Shown here in pieces: positions 26,042-33,951 of a DNA stretch of 64,000 nucleotides. The position numbers and the translations under genes were made by a program. The notes below the pieces were generated by a model. It saw only the letters and a list, made by a program, of their open reading frames with translations. It was not told the origin of the DNA and did not search any database. Every line of letters begins with the position of its first letter. Position 1 is the first letter of the stretch. Origin of the DNA: Microvirga subterranea (GTDB lineage Bacteria; Pseudomonadota; Alphaproteobacteria; Rhizobiales; Beijerinckiaceae); assembly GCF_003350535.1 (NCBI RefSeq), contig NZ_QQBB01000012.1, positions 1 through 64,000 on the forward strand. The letters are read 5' to 3'.

Positions 26042-27247
26042 TTGCGCGAAGCAGTCATCGTTTCCGTCGCTCGCACCTCCATTGGCAAGGCTTTCCGAGG
26101 AGCCTTCAATGACACGGAGGCGCCAGCCCTATCCGGGCATGTGGTGCGCGAAGCCGTCGCCCGCGCCGGCATTGCGCCGGATGAGGTCGAGGATGTAGTG
26201 CTAGGCTGTGCCGCCCAGCAGGGGACGCAGGGCTACAATATCGGCCGACTTACGGCGGCCGCCGCCGGTCTGCCGGATTCTGTTCCAGGCGTGACGATCG
26301 ACCGCATGTGCTCTTCGGGTCTCATGGCCGTCGCCACCGCGGCGAAGCAGATCATGGTCGACGGGATGGACACCGTCGTCGCAGGTGGCGTCGAATCCAT
26401 CAGCCTCACGCAGAACAAACATAAGAACACCTATCGTGCCCGGTCGGAGACGGTGGTCGCCCATTGGCCCCACATGTATATGACCATGATCGAGACAGCC
26501 GAGATCGTCGCGCGCAAATACGGTATAAGCCGCGATGTGCAGGACGAGTTCTCGCTTGCCAGTCAGTTGCGCACGGCGGCAGCCTATAAGGCTGGCCGCT
26601 TCAGCGACGAGATCGTGCCGATTCCCTCGCGCAAGGTGATCGTTGACAAGGTCACCGGCGAAGCACGCTACGAGACCGTAACGCTGGCCGAGGACGAAGG
26701 CTATCGTGCGGACACGAGCCTTGAAGGGCTTGCAAAGTTGAACCCGGTTTTCTCCGATGGCGAGACAATCGGGAAGGGTGAGTTCGTGACAGCGGGCAAC
26801 GCGTCCCAGTTGTCCGACGGCGCAGCAGCCCTCGTGCTCATGGAGGCGCGGCACGCCGCGTCCCGGGGCCTTCAGCCGCTAGGCATCTATCGCGGCATGG
26901 CAGTCGCGGGGTGTCCGCCCGAGGAAATGGGAATCGGACCGGCCCTGGTCGTGCCGAAGCTCCTGGCGCAGCATGGCCTGACGATCGATGATATCGGCCT
27001 GTGGGAGCTGAACGAAGCCTTTGCGAGTCAGGCGGTGTATTGCCGCGATCGCCTCGGCATCGATCCAGACAAGGTCAACGTGAATGGCGGCGCTATAGCG
27101 ATCGGTCATCCCTTTGGTATGACGGGGGCTCGCATGACGGGCCATCTTCTCATCGAAGGTCGTCGCCGCGGCGTTAAATACGGTGTCGTGACGATGTGCG
27201 TCGGTGGCGGGATGGGGGCTGCGGGCCTGTTCGAAATCCTGCCATAG
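26042..27247 (+). CDS. Acetyl-CoA acyltransferase (thiolase), FadA6-like candidate
   Basis: A 401-residue thiolase with all three active-site blocks: nucleophilic Cys in DRMCSSG (about residue 90), His in [16 protein letters not shown] and the second Cys in [11 protein letters not shown]. The start is TTG at 26042, with GGAG at 26031-26034; the longer open frame has no binding site. It cleaves 3-ketoacyl-CoAs with CoA. In actinobacterial steroid catabolism FadA6 does this for the opened C/D ring fragments, and this gene sits between the ipdAB operon and the ipdC operon, so that role is the best guess. Confidence 0.9.
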   Translation: MREAVIVSVARTSIGKAFRGAFNDTEAPALSGHVVREAVARAGIAPDEVEDVVLGCAAQQGTQGYNIGRLTAAAAGLPDSVPGVTIDRMCSSGLMAVATAAKQIMVDGMDTVVAGGVESISLTQNKHKNTYRARSETVVAHWPHMYMTMIETAEIVARKYGISRDVQDEFSLASQLRTAAAYKAGRFSDEIVPIPSRKVIVDKVTGEARYETVTLAEDEGYRADTSLEGLAKLNPVFSDGETIGKGEFVTAGNASQLSDGAAALVLMEARHAASRGLQPLGIYRGMAVAGCPPEEMGIGPALVVPKLLAQHGLTIDDIGLWELNEAFASQAVYCRDRLGIDPDKVNVNGGAIAIGHPFGMTGARMTGHLLIEGRRRGVKYGVVTMCVGGGMGAAGLFEILP

Positions 27248-27249
27248 AA

Positions 27250-27281
27250 ACCTGGCTTCCCCAGGGCTGCAGAAGCCGGGT
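27250..27281. terminator. Hairpin between convergent thiolase and TetR genes
   Basis: ACCTGGCTTC (27250-27259) pairs with GAAGCCGGGT (27272-27281), with one G-T pair and a 12-base loop. It lies just past the thiolase stop and may end transcription from both sides, though no T-run follows. Confidence 0.45.
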
Positions 27282-27298
27282 TCAGCGGCTCGGCGACG

Positions 27299-28099
27299 CT
27301 ATTTCAGCAGGTTCTCCAGGGCGTCGATCTGCTGCCTGAGGCCGTCGATAGTCCGTCGGATTTCCTCGGAATCGCCGGACTGATTGTGCGACGCCTTCAG
27401 TCCTTGGAGCGCGAGATCGGCAATGATGCTCGCAATTTCCGCCGGCGTCTTCCGGCCGTACGGCGAGTACCAGCGCGACGTCCAATTGGCCATGCCGATG
27501 ACGGCAAAGGCGGCAATCTTGGGGTCGACCTCCCGGAACTCGCCATTGGCGATGCCTTCGGAGATGCAGCGGACATAGAAATCGTAGATGTGGCGGCGCC
27601 CGAGGTTATAGAGCGGGCCGAGCTCCTCCGGAATCTGTGTCTCCAGGCGGGAGAGAAGAATGAAGCGGGCCCCGGAGGAGAGCCGCCGGACGATCCCGTC
27701 GACGACGGCGCGGCGCAGCCTTTCCGTGGCCGAAAGGCCGGCTTCCTCAATCAGTTCCTGCAATAGGTGGGACGGCGTCAGCGCCTCCGCCTCCACAAGG
27801 GCCGCAAGAATCTCCTCCTTGTTGCGGAAGTAATGATAGACTGCGGAACGTCCCAAGCCGAGAGCCTTCGCGATATCGTTGATGCTGGTCTGGACGTAAC
27901 CCTTCTTGTCGAAGAGTTCGGCCGCGATATCGATGAGCTGCTCGCGCACGAGCTCCTTACGGGGGTTGGTCGCAAGCTTCGACTCCTTGGCCCGCAGAGC
28001 GGCGGACCATTTCGAGGTCTTTTCCTGAGTGGCGATCGCTGCCGAATCTCCCGGGTTTCTCGCCTCACGTGTCGTATTGCTCAAGGTAGGTTCCTTCAT
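27299..28099 (-). CDS. TetR-family transcriptional repressor
   Basis: A 266-residue TetR protein if started at the ATG at 28099. The DNA-binding part follows an unusual tail of about 45 residues and reads LIDIAAELFDKKGYVQTSINDIAKALGLGRSAVYHYFRNKEEIL (shown only in part: the HTH is ALGLGRSAVYHYF). The ligand domain is less conserved, and a short coiled-coil-like tail (IDGLRQQIDALENLL) ends the protein. The gene sits in the middle of the ring-degradation genes, facing the thiolase, and has its own palindrome and -10 box. It likely senses an acyl-CoA intermediate as KstR2 does with HIP-CoA, but it is not clearly a KstR2 orthologue. Confidence 0.88.
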   Translation of the reverse strand: MKEPTLSNTTREARNPGDSAAIATQEKTSKWSAALRAKESKLATNPRKELVREQLIDIAAELFDKKGYVQTSINDIAKALGLGRSAVYHYFRNKEEILAALVEAEALTPSHLLQELIEEAGLSATERLRRAVVDGIVRRLSSGARFILLSRLETQIPEELGPLYNLGRRHIYDFYVRCISEGIANGEFREVDPKIAAFAVIGMANWTSRWYSPYGRKTPAEIASIIADLALQGLKASHNQSGDSEEIRRTIDGLRQQIDALENLLK

Positions 28100-28108
28100 C
28101 AGGTCTCG

Positions 28109-28137
28109 GGGACACCCTGCCGAGTGTCCCATTATAG
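28109..28137 (-). promoter_or_regulatory. TetR gene promoter and inverted-repeat operator
   Basis: On the minus strand a perfect -10 hexamer TATAAT (28131-28136) is followed directly by the inverted repeat GGGACAC-N8-GTGTCCC (arms 28109-28115 and 28124-28130), which would cover the transcription start. This is the layout expected for autoregulation by the TetR protein that starts at 28099. No good -35 is seen. Confidence 0.55.
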
Positions 28138-28139
28138 CA

Positions 28140-29078
28140 TCATGATTGGCCACGTAAGGGGTGCGGGCCGGTTCCGAACCCCTCCTGCTTGGATCGACCA
28201 GACTCTGACGGGCCGGCATAGGACAGGCCAAGTTTGTGCTGCCTGTGGCGCAAATACCGCTCGAACGCGTCGATGACGGCGTCGAAGGTCCACTCTCCCT
28301 CCAGGACGGGATCGGCTATCGTGGGGTGGCTGACAAACGACAGCTGTCGGCCCGCGATGCGAACGACCTGGCCGTGAATACCGCGGGCCTGGTCGGATAG
28401 CAGGTAGCTGATCACCGGCGCGCTCACTTGGGGGGACGGCAGGATGTCGGATGGGATCTCGTGGTCGGGCGGCCGGACTGCGAGATGGGCCTTGTGCTGG
28501 GCCGCCATCGCTGTCTCAGCGAGGGGAGAGATAGCATTGATGCGCACCCCCGTGCCAGCCAACTCCATGGCCCAGCTGTAGGTCAGCGCCGCAACAGCCG
28601 CTTTCGTGGCGCCATATCCACCTAGGGCGGTGGTTCCGGCTTGCGATCCTGAGGTCACGGTCACGATGGAACCGCCGGTACCCTGCGCGAGCATGGCTTT
28701 CGCGGCCGCGCTGGCACAGGCTGCCGTTCCCAGGAGATTGACCTCGAACATTTGCCGGAGATCACGCTCATTCCAGTCCAAGATCCGCCCATGGTACAGG
28801 ACCCCCGCATTGGCGACGAAGCCGGACAGGGTCCCGAATTCGGCGGTGCAGCGATCGACGAGAGCTTGCGCGGTCTCCCAGCGTGCGACATCCCCCGCAT
28901 GAGCCAATGCCGATCCGCCCGCCTGCCGGATCGCCGCCGCCGTTTGCTCCGCTCTGCCGACATCGATGTCATTGACAACGATGTTCGCACCGAGGGATGC
29001 GGCATGGTGCGCATAGGCAGCGCCGAGGCCCGAGCCCGCTCCCGTGACCACAACCGATTTCCCCGACAGCGCGCTCAT
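28140..29078 (-). CDS. Short-chain dehydrogenase with C-terminal extension
   Basis: A 312-residue SDR. The ATG at 29078 has AGAAGGAGG upstream, which fixes the start despite a longer open frame. Motifs: TGAGSGLG (cofactor), VVNDID (NAD-type acid), NAGVLYHG, catalytic YGATK. About 60 residues follow the usual SDR end, including WTFDAVIDAFERYL. The general form resembles SDRs encoded beside the mycobacterial ipd genes (Rv3548c/Rv3549c type) and the dehydrogenase part of multifunctional HSD17B4-type proteins. It probably oxidises a hydroxyacyl-CoA in the C/D ring pathway. Confidence 0.82.
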   Translation of the reverse strand: MSALSGKSVVVTGAGSGLGAAYAHHAASLGANIVVNDIDVGRAEQTAAAIRQAGGSALAHAGDVARWETAQALVDRCTAEFGTLSGFVANAGVLYHGRILDWNERDLRQMFEVNLLGTAACASAAAKAMLAQGTGGSIVTVTSGSQAGTTALGGYGATKAAVAALTYSWAMELAGTGVRINAISPLAETAMAAQHKAHLAVRPPDHEIPSDILPSPQVSAPVISYLLSDQARGIHGQVVRIAGRQLSFVSHPTIADPVLEGEWTFDAVIDAFERYLRHRQHKLGLSYAGPSESGRSKQEGFGTGPHPLRGQS

Positions 29079-29339
29079 GAAGCCTCCTTCTATGCCCCAT
29101 GACGGGGACCCAGGGTCGTACCGTAGTTCCCGGCCATGACTTAGCCTTCGAGGGACTGGAGCCATGTCATCAAGCCGTCGGACCTCCATCCCTGGCCGCA
29201 GGCCGCAGCGGCGTTTCTCCGGTCCCCGAGACTGCCCCTGCAATGCGAGCCGCATTTCCACCGGATCGTCGACAAGGCATGTGGGTCCGTGCCTGCTGTT
29301 GAGACGGGCTCGATTGGACGCCTCCGCAAGGGGGCCTTC

Positions 29340-29360
29340 ATCCTTCATTCGGACGATATG
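29340..29360 (+). promoter_or_regulatory. Island control element, site E1
   Basis: ATCCTTCATTCGGACGATATG keeps TTCGGACGAT but has a degenerate left half. It is 59 bases upstream of site E2 and 145 bases before ipdC. Confidence 0.45.
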
Positions 29361-29398
29361 GCCGAATTTCCGGCACCGATCCGCCGCAAGTCAGGATG

Positions 29399-29418
29399 GT
29401 AGTTCATTCAGACGATGC
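29399..29418 (+). promoter_or_regulatory. Island control element, site E2
   Basis: GTAGTTCATTCAGACGATGC matches the repeated element and lies 84 bases before the ipdC start at 29502. E1 and E2 form a tandem pair in the space between the divergent SDR and ipdC genes. Confidence 0.6.
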
Positions 29419-29501
29419 TCAGTCGGGTCGGGCATCGCATTCAGATCGGGTTGCCATGGCCGTTGCTTGGTCGGCCTCCAGGCATTGGGAGAGGTTCGTG
29501 A

Positions 29502-30578
29502 ATGTCCGGCGCTCTGCATACTGTCCTGTGCGACCGTCTCGGCTGCCGCTACCCGATCGTTCAGACCGCCATGGGATGGGTCGCAGATGCCAAGCTCACG
29601 GCAGCGACCTGTAATGCGGGAGGATTTGGTTTCTTCGCGGGCGCCACGGCCGAGCCGGGAACCGTCGAACAGCATATCATGGACATCAAGGCGAAGACAG
29701 ATCGCCCGTTCGGCGTGAACTTCCACATGTTTCAACCGAACGCGGAGGAGCTGATTGCCGCCGTGATCAAGCACAAGGTTCGCGCCGTCAGTTATGGTCG
29801 CGGGCCGGATGCGAAGACGATACGCCGGCTGAAGGATGCGGGCGTCATCTGCATGCCCACCGTCGGCGCGGTCAAGCACGCGGTCAAGGCGGTCGAGCTG
29901 GGGGCTGACATCGTGACGGTGCAGGGAGGAGAGGGCGGAGGGCACACGGGAGCCATTCCCACGTCCATTCTGCTGCCGCAGGTTCTCGATGCAGTCTCCG
30001 TCCCGGTCGTAGCTGCCGGTGGTTTCTTCGACGGTCGGGGCCTCGCCGCAGCCTTGGCTTATGGGGCGGTCGGAATTGCTATGGGAACCCGCTTTCTCAT
30101 GACGACGGATTCTCCGGTTCCCCCGACAACTCTCGAGCGTTACGTGGCAACCGACGATCCTGCAAAGATACGTGTTTCGACGGCGGTCGATGGCCTGCCG
30201 CAGCGCTTTATCGAGAACGAGGAGCTTCGCCATCTGGAGGAGATGAACATCCTGGCGCGCCTGGCGATGAGTGCCAATTACGTGCGGCGCTTCAGCCGGC
30301 AGGCGGGCCTTGGAGTGCTCGCGATGGCGCGTCTCGGCCTCAAGATTCTCTCGCGCAACGACAGCACTTTCGCGCAAACTGTGATGGCAGTGAACCTGCC
30401 GACTCTCGTGCAGCGGAGCATGGTGTATGGGAATGCCAAGGAAGGGCTGCTGCCGAGCGGGCAGGCCGCCGCTGTGATCGAAAGGCTCGAAAGCTGTGAC
30501 GACCTGATCCGAAGAGTTGTGGACGAGGCGGAAGCCCGATTGAACAGCTTGCGCGCATTGACCCCAGCAGCTCACTGA
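29502..30578 (+). CDS. ipdC: IpdC-like flavin-dependent oxidoreductase (nitronate monooxygenase family)
   Basis: A 358-residue TIM-barrel FMN protein of the 2-nitropropane dioxygenase family. It shares with mycobacterial IpdC the segments YPIVQTAMGWVA, RPFGVN, MPTVGAVKHA, VQGGEGGGHTGAIPT, LLPQVLDAV, AAGGFFDGRGLAAAL and MGTRFLMTTDSPVP. IpdC is required in steroid ring C/D breakdown, probably for forming the conjugated double bond ahead of ring opening. A GGGAGAGG motif precedes the ATG. It is followed 11 bases later by the EchA20 homologue and then IpdF. Confidence 0.88.
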   Translation: MSGALHTVLCDRLGCRYPIVQTAMGWVADAKLTAATCNAGGFGFFAGATAEPGTVEQHIMDIKAKTDRPFGVNFHMFQPNAEELIAAVIKHKVRAVSYGRGPDAKTIRRLKDAGVICMPTVGAVKHAVKAVELGADIVTVQGGEGGGHTGAIPTSILLPQVLDAVSVPVVAAGGFFDGRGLAAALAYGAVGIAMGTRFLMTTDSPVPPTTLERYVATDDPAKIRVSTAVDGLPQRFIENEELRHLEEMNILARLAMSANYVRRFSRQAGLGVLAMARLGLKILSRNDSTFAQTVMAVNLPTLVQRSMVYGNAKEGLLPSGQAAAVIERLESCDDLIRRVVDEAEARLNSLRALTPAAH

Positions 30579-30589
30579 CGGAGATAGCG

Positions 30590-31369
30590 ATGGCCGAACC
30601 ATTCTGGACCAAGATCGAAGCCGGAATTGCAGAGGTAGTAATCGAAAGTCCGCCCGTGAACGCTCTCGACAGCGTCGGGTGGATATCGCTGGCACGAACC
30701 ATCGACGCGCTGAACGCCGATCCAGAGGTCAGAGTCCTTATCATCCGCGCGGAGGGCCGGGGTTTCTGCGCGGGGGTGGACATCAAGGAGCTGCAGAAGC
30801 ATCCAGAGCGGGTTTCTCAGGTGAATGGGGGAAATTGGGAGACATTTCGCGCGATCCATCGCGGCAAAAAGCCCGTCATTGTCGCTGCACATGGCTATAT
30901 CATCGGCGGCGGGATCGGAATATGCGGCTCAGCCGACATCATCCTCTGCTCGCCCTGCGCGACGTTCTCGGTTCCGGAGGTCGACCGCGGCGCTCTCGGT
31001 GCTGGAGCTCACCTGCAACGCCTCTTTCCCGTGCAAAAAGTTCGGCAGATGTATTTCACCGGCGAACCCATCGATGCGGCCGAAGCCTATCGCCTGGGCG
31101 CCGTCGAGAAGATCGTAGCAAAGGAAGAGCTGCGTGCTGAAGCTCTTGCTCTCGCCACGACCATCGCTGCCAAGAGCCATATCATGATCCGCCTTGCGAA
31201 AGAGGCACTGAACGGGATCGAGGATGGCGATCTCGAACACAAATATCGCTGGGAGCAGGGCTTCACCGCTCAGGCCTACCTCACGGCGGATTCACAGGAG
31301 GCGCGGGACGCCTTCACGGACAAGCGCGCCGCCAAGTTCAGCGGCGCGTCGCAGACTTCGTCGCAATAG
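30590..31369 (+). CDS. echA20: EchA20-like crotonase-fold ring D hydrolase
   Basis: A 259-residue crotonase-fold protein. Segments such as PPVNALDSVGW, RAEGRGFCAGVDIKELQ, IIGGGIGICGSADI, SVPEVDRGALGAGAHLQRL and AKEALNGIEDGD parallel mycobacterial EchA20. That enzyme is reported to open ring D of the bicyclic HIEC-CoA by hydrolysis, just before IpdAB opens ring C. The position of the first catalytic Glu of ordinary hydratases is a small residue (GGGIGICG), also as in EchA20. Position between ipdC and ipdF supports the role. Confidence 0.87.
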   Translation: MAEPFWTKIEAGIAEVVIESPPVNALDSVGWISLARTIDALNADPEVRVLIIRAEGRGFCAGVDIKELQKHPERVSQVNGGNWETFRAIHRGKKPVIVAAHGYIIGGGIGICGSADIILCSPCATFSVPEVDRGALGAGAHLQRLFPVQKVRQMYFTGEPIDAAEAYRLGAVEKIVAKEELRAEALALATTIAAKSHIMIRLAKEALNGIEDGDLEHKYRWEQGFTAQAYLTADSQEARDAFTDKRAAKFSGASQTSSQ

Positions 31370-31382
31370 GGATCGCCTGTCC

Positions 31383-32183
31383 ATGAACTCTTCCAGCTCC
31401 GCTGCCACTCCGACCTATGTGGAAGGTCACGGCCTTCTCGCAGGCCGCTCCGTTCTCATTACCGCCGCCGCAGGGGCGGGAATTGGTTTTGCGGCTGCGC
31501 GCCGGGCGGTCGAGGAAGGGTGCCGCTCGATCATGATCTCCGACATCCACGAACGCCGCCTCGCGGAGGCCATGGAGCGCCTGAAGGGCCTGGGCTCCAC
31601 GGCCGCCGTATATGGGCGTCTCTGCAACGTGACCGACGAGGACCAAGTCCAGGGCCTCGTCAACGCTGCCGACGACACGCTCGAGGGGATCGACGTTCTC
31701 ATCAACAATGCCGGTCTCGGCGGATCGAAGCCGTTGGTCGAGATGACGGATCAGGAGTGGAACCTCGTTCTCGACGTAACCCTCACGGGCACCATGCGCA
31801 TGGTCCGCGCGACCCTCAAGAAGATGATGCCTCGCCGCAAGGGTGCTATCGTGAACAATGCATCGGTTCTCGGATGGCGAGCGCAGAAGGAGCAATCCCA
31901 CTATGCTGCGGCGAAGGCTGGCGTGATGGCGCTGACCCGCTGCAGCGCCTTGGAAGCAGCAGAATACGGCATTCGCATCAACGCTGTGTCTCCCTCCATC
32001 GCTATGCACGACTTCCTGAGGAGGGCCGCTCCGCAGGAGACGCTCGACAAGCTGGCCAGCGCAGAGGCCTTCGGTCGCACGGCCGAAGTCTGGGAGATCG
32101 CCAACGTGATGATGTTCCTCGCCAGCGACTATGCCGGGTACATGGTCGGTGAGGTTGTTTCCGTGTCCAGCCAGCGGGGCTGA
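31383..32183 (+). CDS. ipdF: IpdF-like short-chain dehydrogenase
   Basis: A 266-residue SDR starting at the ATG at 31383 (the longer frame overlaps echA20). Near-identity with mycobacterial IpdF is visible in several blocks: GHGLLAGRSVLITAAAGAGIG, NNAGLGGSKPLVEMTD, NNASVLGWRAQKEQSHYAAA and AGVMALTRCSALEAAEYG, with catalytic YAAAK. IpdF oxidises the ring hydroxyl of 5-hydroxy-HIP-CoA. This is the last gene of the ipdC-echA20-ipdF operon, and a strong hairpin follows. Confidence 0.88.
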   Translation: MNSSSSAATPTYVEGHGLLAGRSVLITAAAGAGIGFAAARRAVEEGCRSIMISDIHERRLAEAMERLKGLGSTAAVYGRLCNVTDEDQVQGLVNAADDTLEGIDVLINNAGLGGSKPLVEMTDQEWNLVLDVTLTGTMRMVRATLKKMMPRRKGAIVNNASVLGWRAQKEQSHYAAAKAGVMALTRCSALEAAEYGIRINAVSPSIAMHDFLRRAAPQETLDKLASAEAFGRTAEVWEIANVMMFLASDYAGYMVGEVVSVSSQRG

Positions 32184-32216
32184 GCAGCATCCGGCCCGTT
32201 GCGGTGGGCGATATGA

Positions 32217-32250
32217 GGAAAGCCGGGCCCCTGAGTGCCCGGTTTTCCTT
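32217..32250. terminator. Strong bidirectional terminator
   Basis: GGAAAGCCGGGC (32217-32228) pairs with GCCCGGTTTTCC (32237-32248) with a single mismatch and an eight-base loop, between the ends of the convergent ipdF and LuxR genes. T-rich and A-rich flanks are part of the stem, so it can serve both strands. Confidence 0.75.
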
Positions 32251-32271
32251 ATGGTGTCTCCACCCGCGCGA

Positions 32272-33561
32272 TCAGACTGCTTGGCGCGGACGCTCCCCCA
32301 GGAGAACGACGCTGTTGAGAACGAGCCGCACCAGCTCGGTCTGGCGGGTGATACCGCTCTTCGAGAAGATCGAACGTAAATGGGCGCGGGCAGTATTCCG
32401 GCTGATTTCAAGCGAGTTCGCTGCTTCGTCGAGCGACAGGCCAACCGTCAGGCGCCGGGCAACGGCGGCCTCCGCCGGCGTAAGATCGAAGAGTTGCCGC
32501 ACGAGGTCGCCTTCAATCGCCGGAACCGCCTCCGAATCGCGCAGGTAGACGACCGCAGCGGACTGGGCCGAAAGTCCTCTGTGGGACCCAGCGGTGATCG
32601 GGCGAACGATGAGACCGAGATTTTTCGATCCGGATTGTTTCGTCAGCGACAGCCCGCGCACGTCGGATGCTCCGGCATTTCCGCCGTCCTGCAAAGCCAT
32701 CTTGATCGCCGACTGGAGTGCCCGGTCCTCGTTCGAGCATCGCGCGTACAGACGTCCTCCCTTCACACGCAAGCTGGATCCTTCGGTCAGGATGTCATCC
32801 GCTGTTGAGGAGGTGCGCACGACCTTGCCAGCGCGATCCAGAATAATGATGCCTACGCAGAGACGGTCGACGACGTCCGAGTAGAGTGTCCGCTCTATTT
32901 CCGTCGCGCCCATGCGCGACGCCATTTCGAGCCCACGGGCAAGATGCGCCACGAGAATTTCGCAGACGGATTTCTCTTCTTGATCGAACGGCGCATGCGC
33001 GAGAGGACGGGCGATCGTGAGCTTGTAGCAGGTGTTTCCCTCGACGCCGAAATCCGTGGCGCTCGTGCAGTGGCGGTTCTCAAGAAGCTCCGACACTTCG
33101 CGGCTGCGGGTCGAGCCCGTCATCACGATGAAGCCCGTCCCGCCCATGACCTCAGAGCCGGCGCCGCTGCGGGCCATGGCGATGTAGGAATTCCCGTCGT
33201 TGGGTTTGTCGCGGTTCTCTGCGGTGAGGACGACCGCGCTGGCGCCGAACTGCTCACGGATCAGCTCAAGCGACTTCCCCATCGGCGCCCCGCTGAGCAC
33301 GTTGTCGAAAACCCTGTTGCAGAACTGCCCGAACGCGATGATCGATCTTGAATGAAAGGTCACTTCGGCTTCCTCCTTGACTGTTTTCTTTGCTGTCGGT
33401 CCTGCGGCCTCTTGTTCGGGCGGCTTGTATTCTCGGGACCCCAGTTGCTGCTCATGCGACGGTGATCGACATCCGGGCTGGCTGGATCCCTCGTCCATCG
33501 CAGCATGCGAAATGACATCCGCGGATTGAGGTGGGAAAGATCCGTGAGCAGCCGTGGGCAT
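32272..33561 (-). CDS. LuxR-type transcriptional regulator with GAF/PAS-like sensor region
   Basis: A 429-residue regulator; the ATG at 33561 has GAGGAAG upstream. The C-terminal 65 residues form a LuxR/NarL HTH (LTPAEAAVARRLTVGLSLDEAA then EISRNTARAHLRSIFSKSGI). Ahead of it are a PAS-like region (VGIIILDRAGKVVRTSSTADDIL) and a GAF-like region. This layout resembles TeiR, a LuxR-type activator of testosterone breakdown genes in Comamonas; similarity at sequence level cannot be judged here. Its own promoter region has three TTTGAC boxes. It is a candidate activator for the island-wide control element. Confidence 0.85.
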   Translation of the reverse strand: MPTAAHGSFPPQSADVISHAAMDEGSSQPGCRSPSHEQQLGSREYKPPEQEAAGPTAKKTVKEEAEVTFHSRSIIAFGQFCNRVFDNVLSGAPMGKSLELIREQFGASAVVLTAENRDKPNDGNSYIAMARSGAGSEVMGGTGFIVMTGSTRSREVSELLENRHCTSATDFGVEGNTCYKLTIARPLAHAPFDQEEKSVCEILVAHLARGLEMASRMGATEIERTLYSDVVDRLCVGIIILDRAGKVVRTSSTADDILTEGSSLRVKGGRLYARCSNEDRALQSAIKMALQDGGNAGASDVRGLSLTKQSGSKNLGLIVRPITAGSHRGLSAQSAAVVYLRDSEAVPAIEGDLVRQLFDLTPAEAAVARRLTVGLSLDEAANSLEISRNTARAHLRSIFSKSGITRQTELVRLVLNSVVLLGERPRQAV

Positions 33562-33589
33562 CGCTTCCTCACCGTAGGGCCTCGGCGAA

Positions 33590-33635
33590 TTTGACGATGC
33601 TGTTACAATTTTGACATGCCGTCAATAGATTTGAC
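33590..33635 (-). promoter_or_regulatory. Three TTTGAC repeats at exact 20 bp spacing upstream of the LuxR gene
   Basis: TTTGAC occurs at 33590, 33610 and 33630, and the middle copy also forms TTGAC-N5-GTCAA (33611-33625). The array starts 29 bases before the LuxR gene start. The two-helical-turn spacing suggests cooperative binding on one face of the DNA. Confidence 0.5.
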
Positions 33636-33951
33636 GCGTAAGTCGAAAATTCCACAATCTGCAGAACGTTGTCCGCGATATGGCAGAGGGAGAAGCGGTT
33701 CGTGCGATGGCGCGTTACCGCAAAAACGGCCGCCGCATCAGCAAAATTGGTTCTCAGGCAAGGTAACGACGCGTCTCTTCACTTTCGAACGACCGGGACG
33801 AAAATGCGGTGCCTGCTCTTTCGCGACGCTAAAAGCCCGCTCGGGCGAGGCCGGAGCAGGGACAGGAGGGAGTGGAGGCGACGCAGCTCCCGACGCCATC
33901 ATCGCCATCCCTGAATATGCCCCGGATCAGCAGTGGATCCGGGGCGCACTG
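33636..33951. other. Non-coding stretch
   Basis: No supported gene. It separates the LuxR gene's control region from the end of the PaaK-like ligase gene. Apparent plus-strand frames here are shadows of the ligase's opposite strand. Confidence 0.4.

Noticed and set aside
27299..28099. Calling the TetR regulator KstR2
   Set aside because: The HTH and ligand regions do not closely match KstR2 as I remember it, and the nearby palindrome differs from the KstR2 motif.
29261..29282. A further copy of the island element on the minus strand (GACGATCC)
   Set aside because: Only the GACGAT core matches; the left half does not, and the position relative to the SDR gene is unlike the others.
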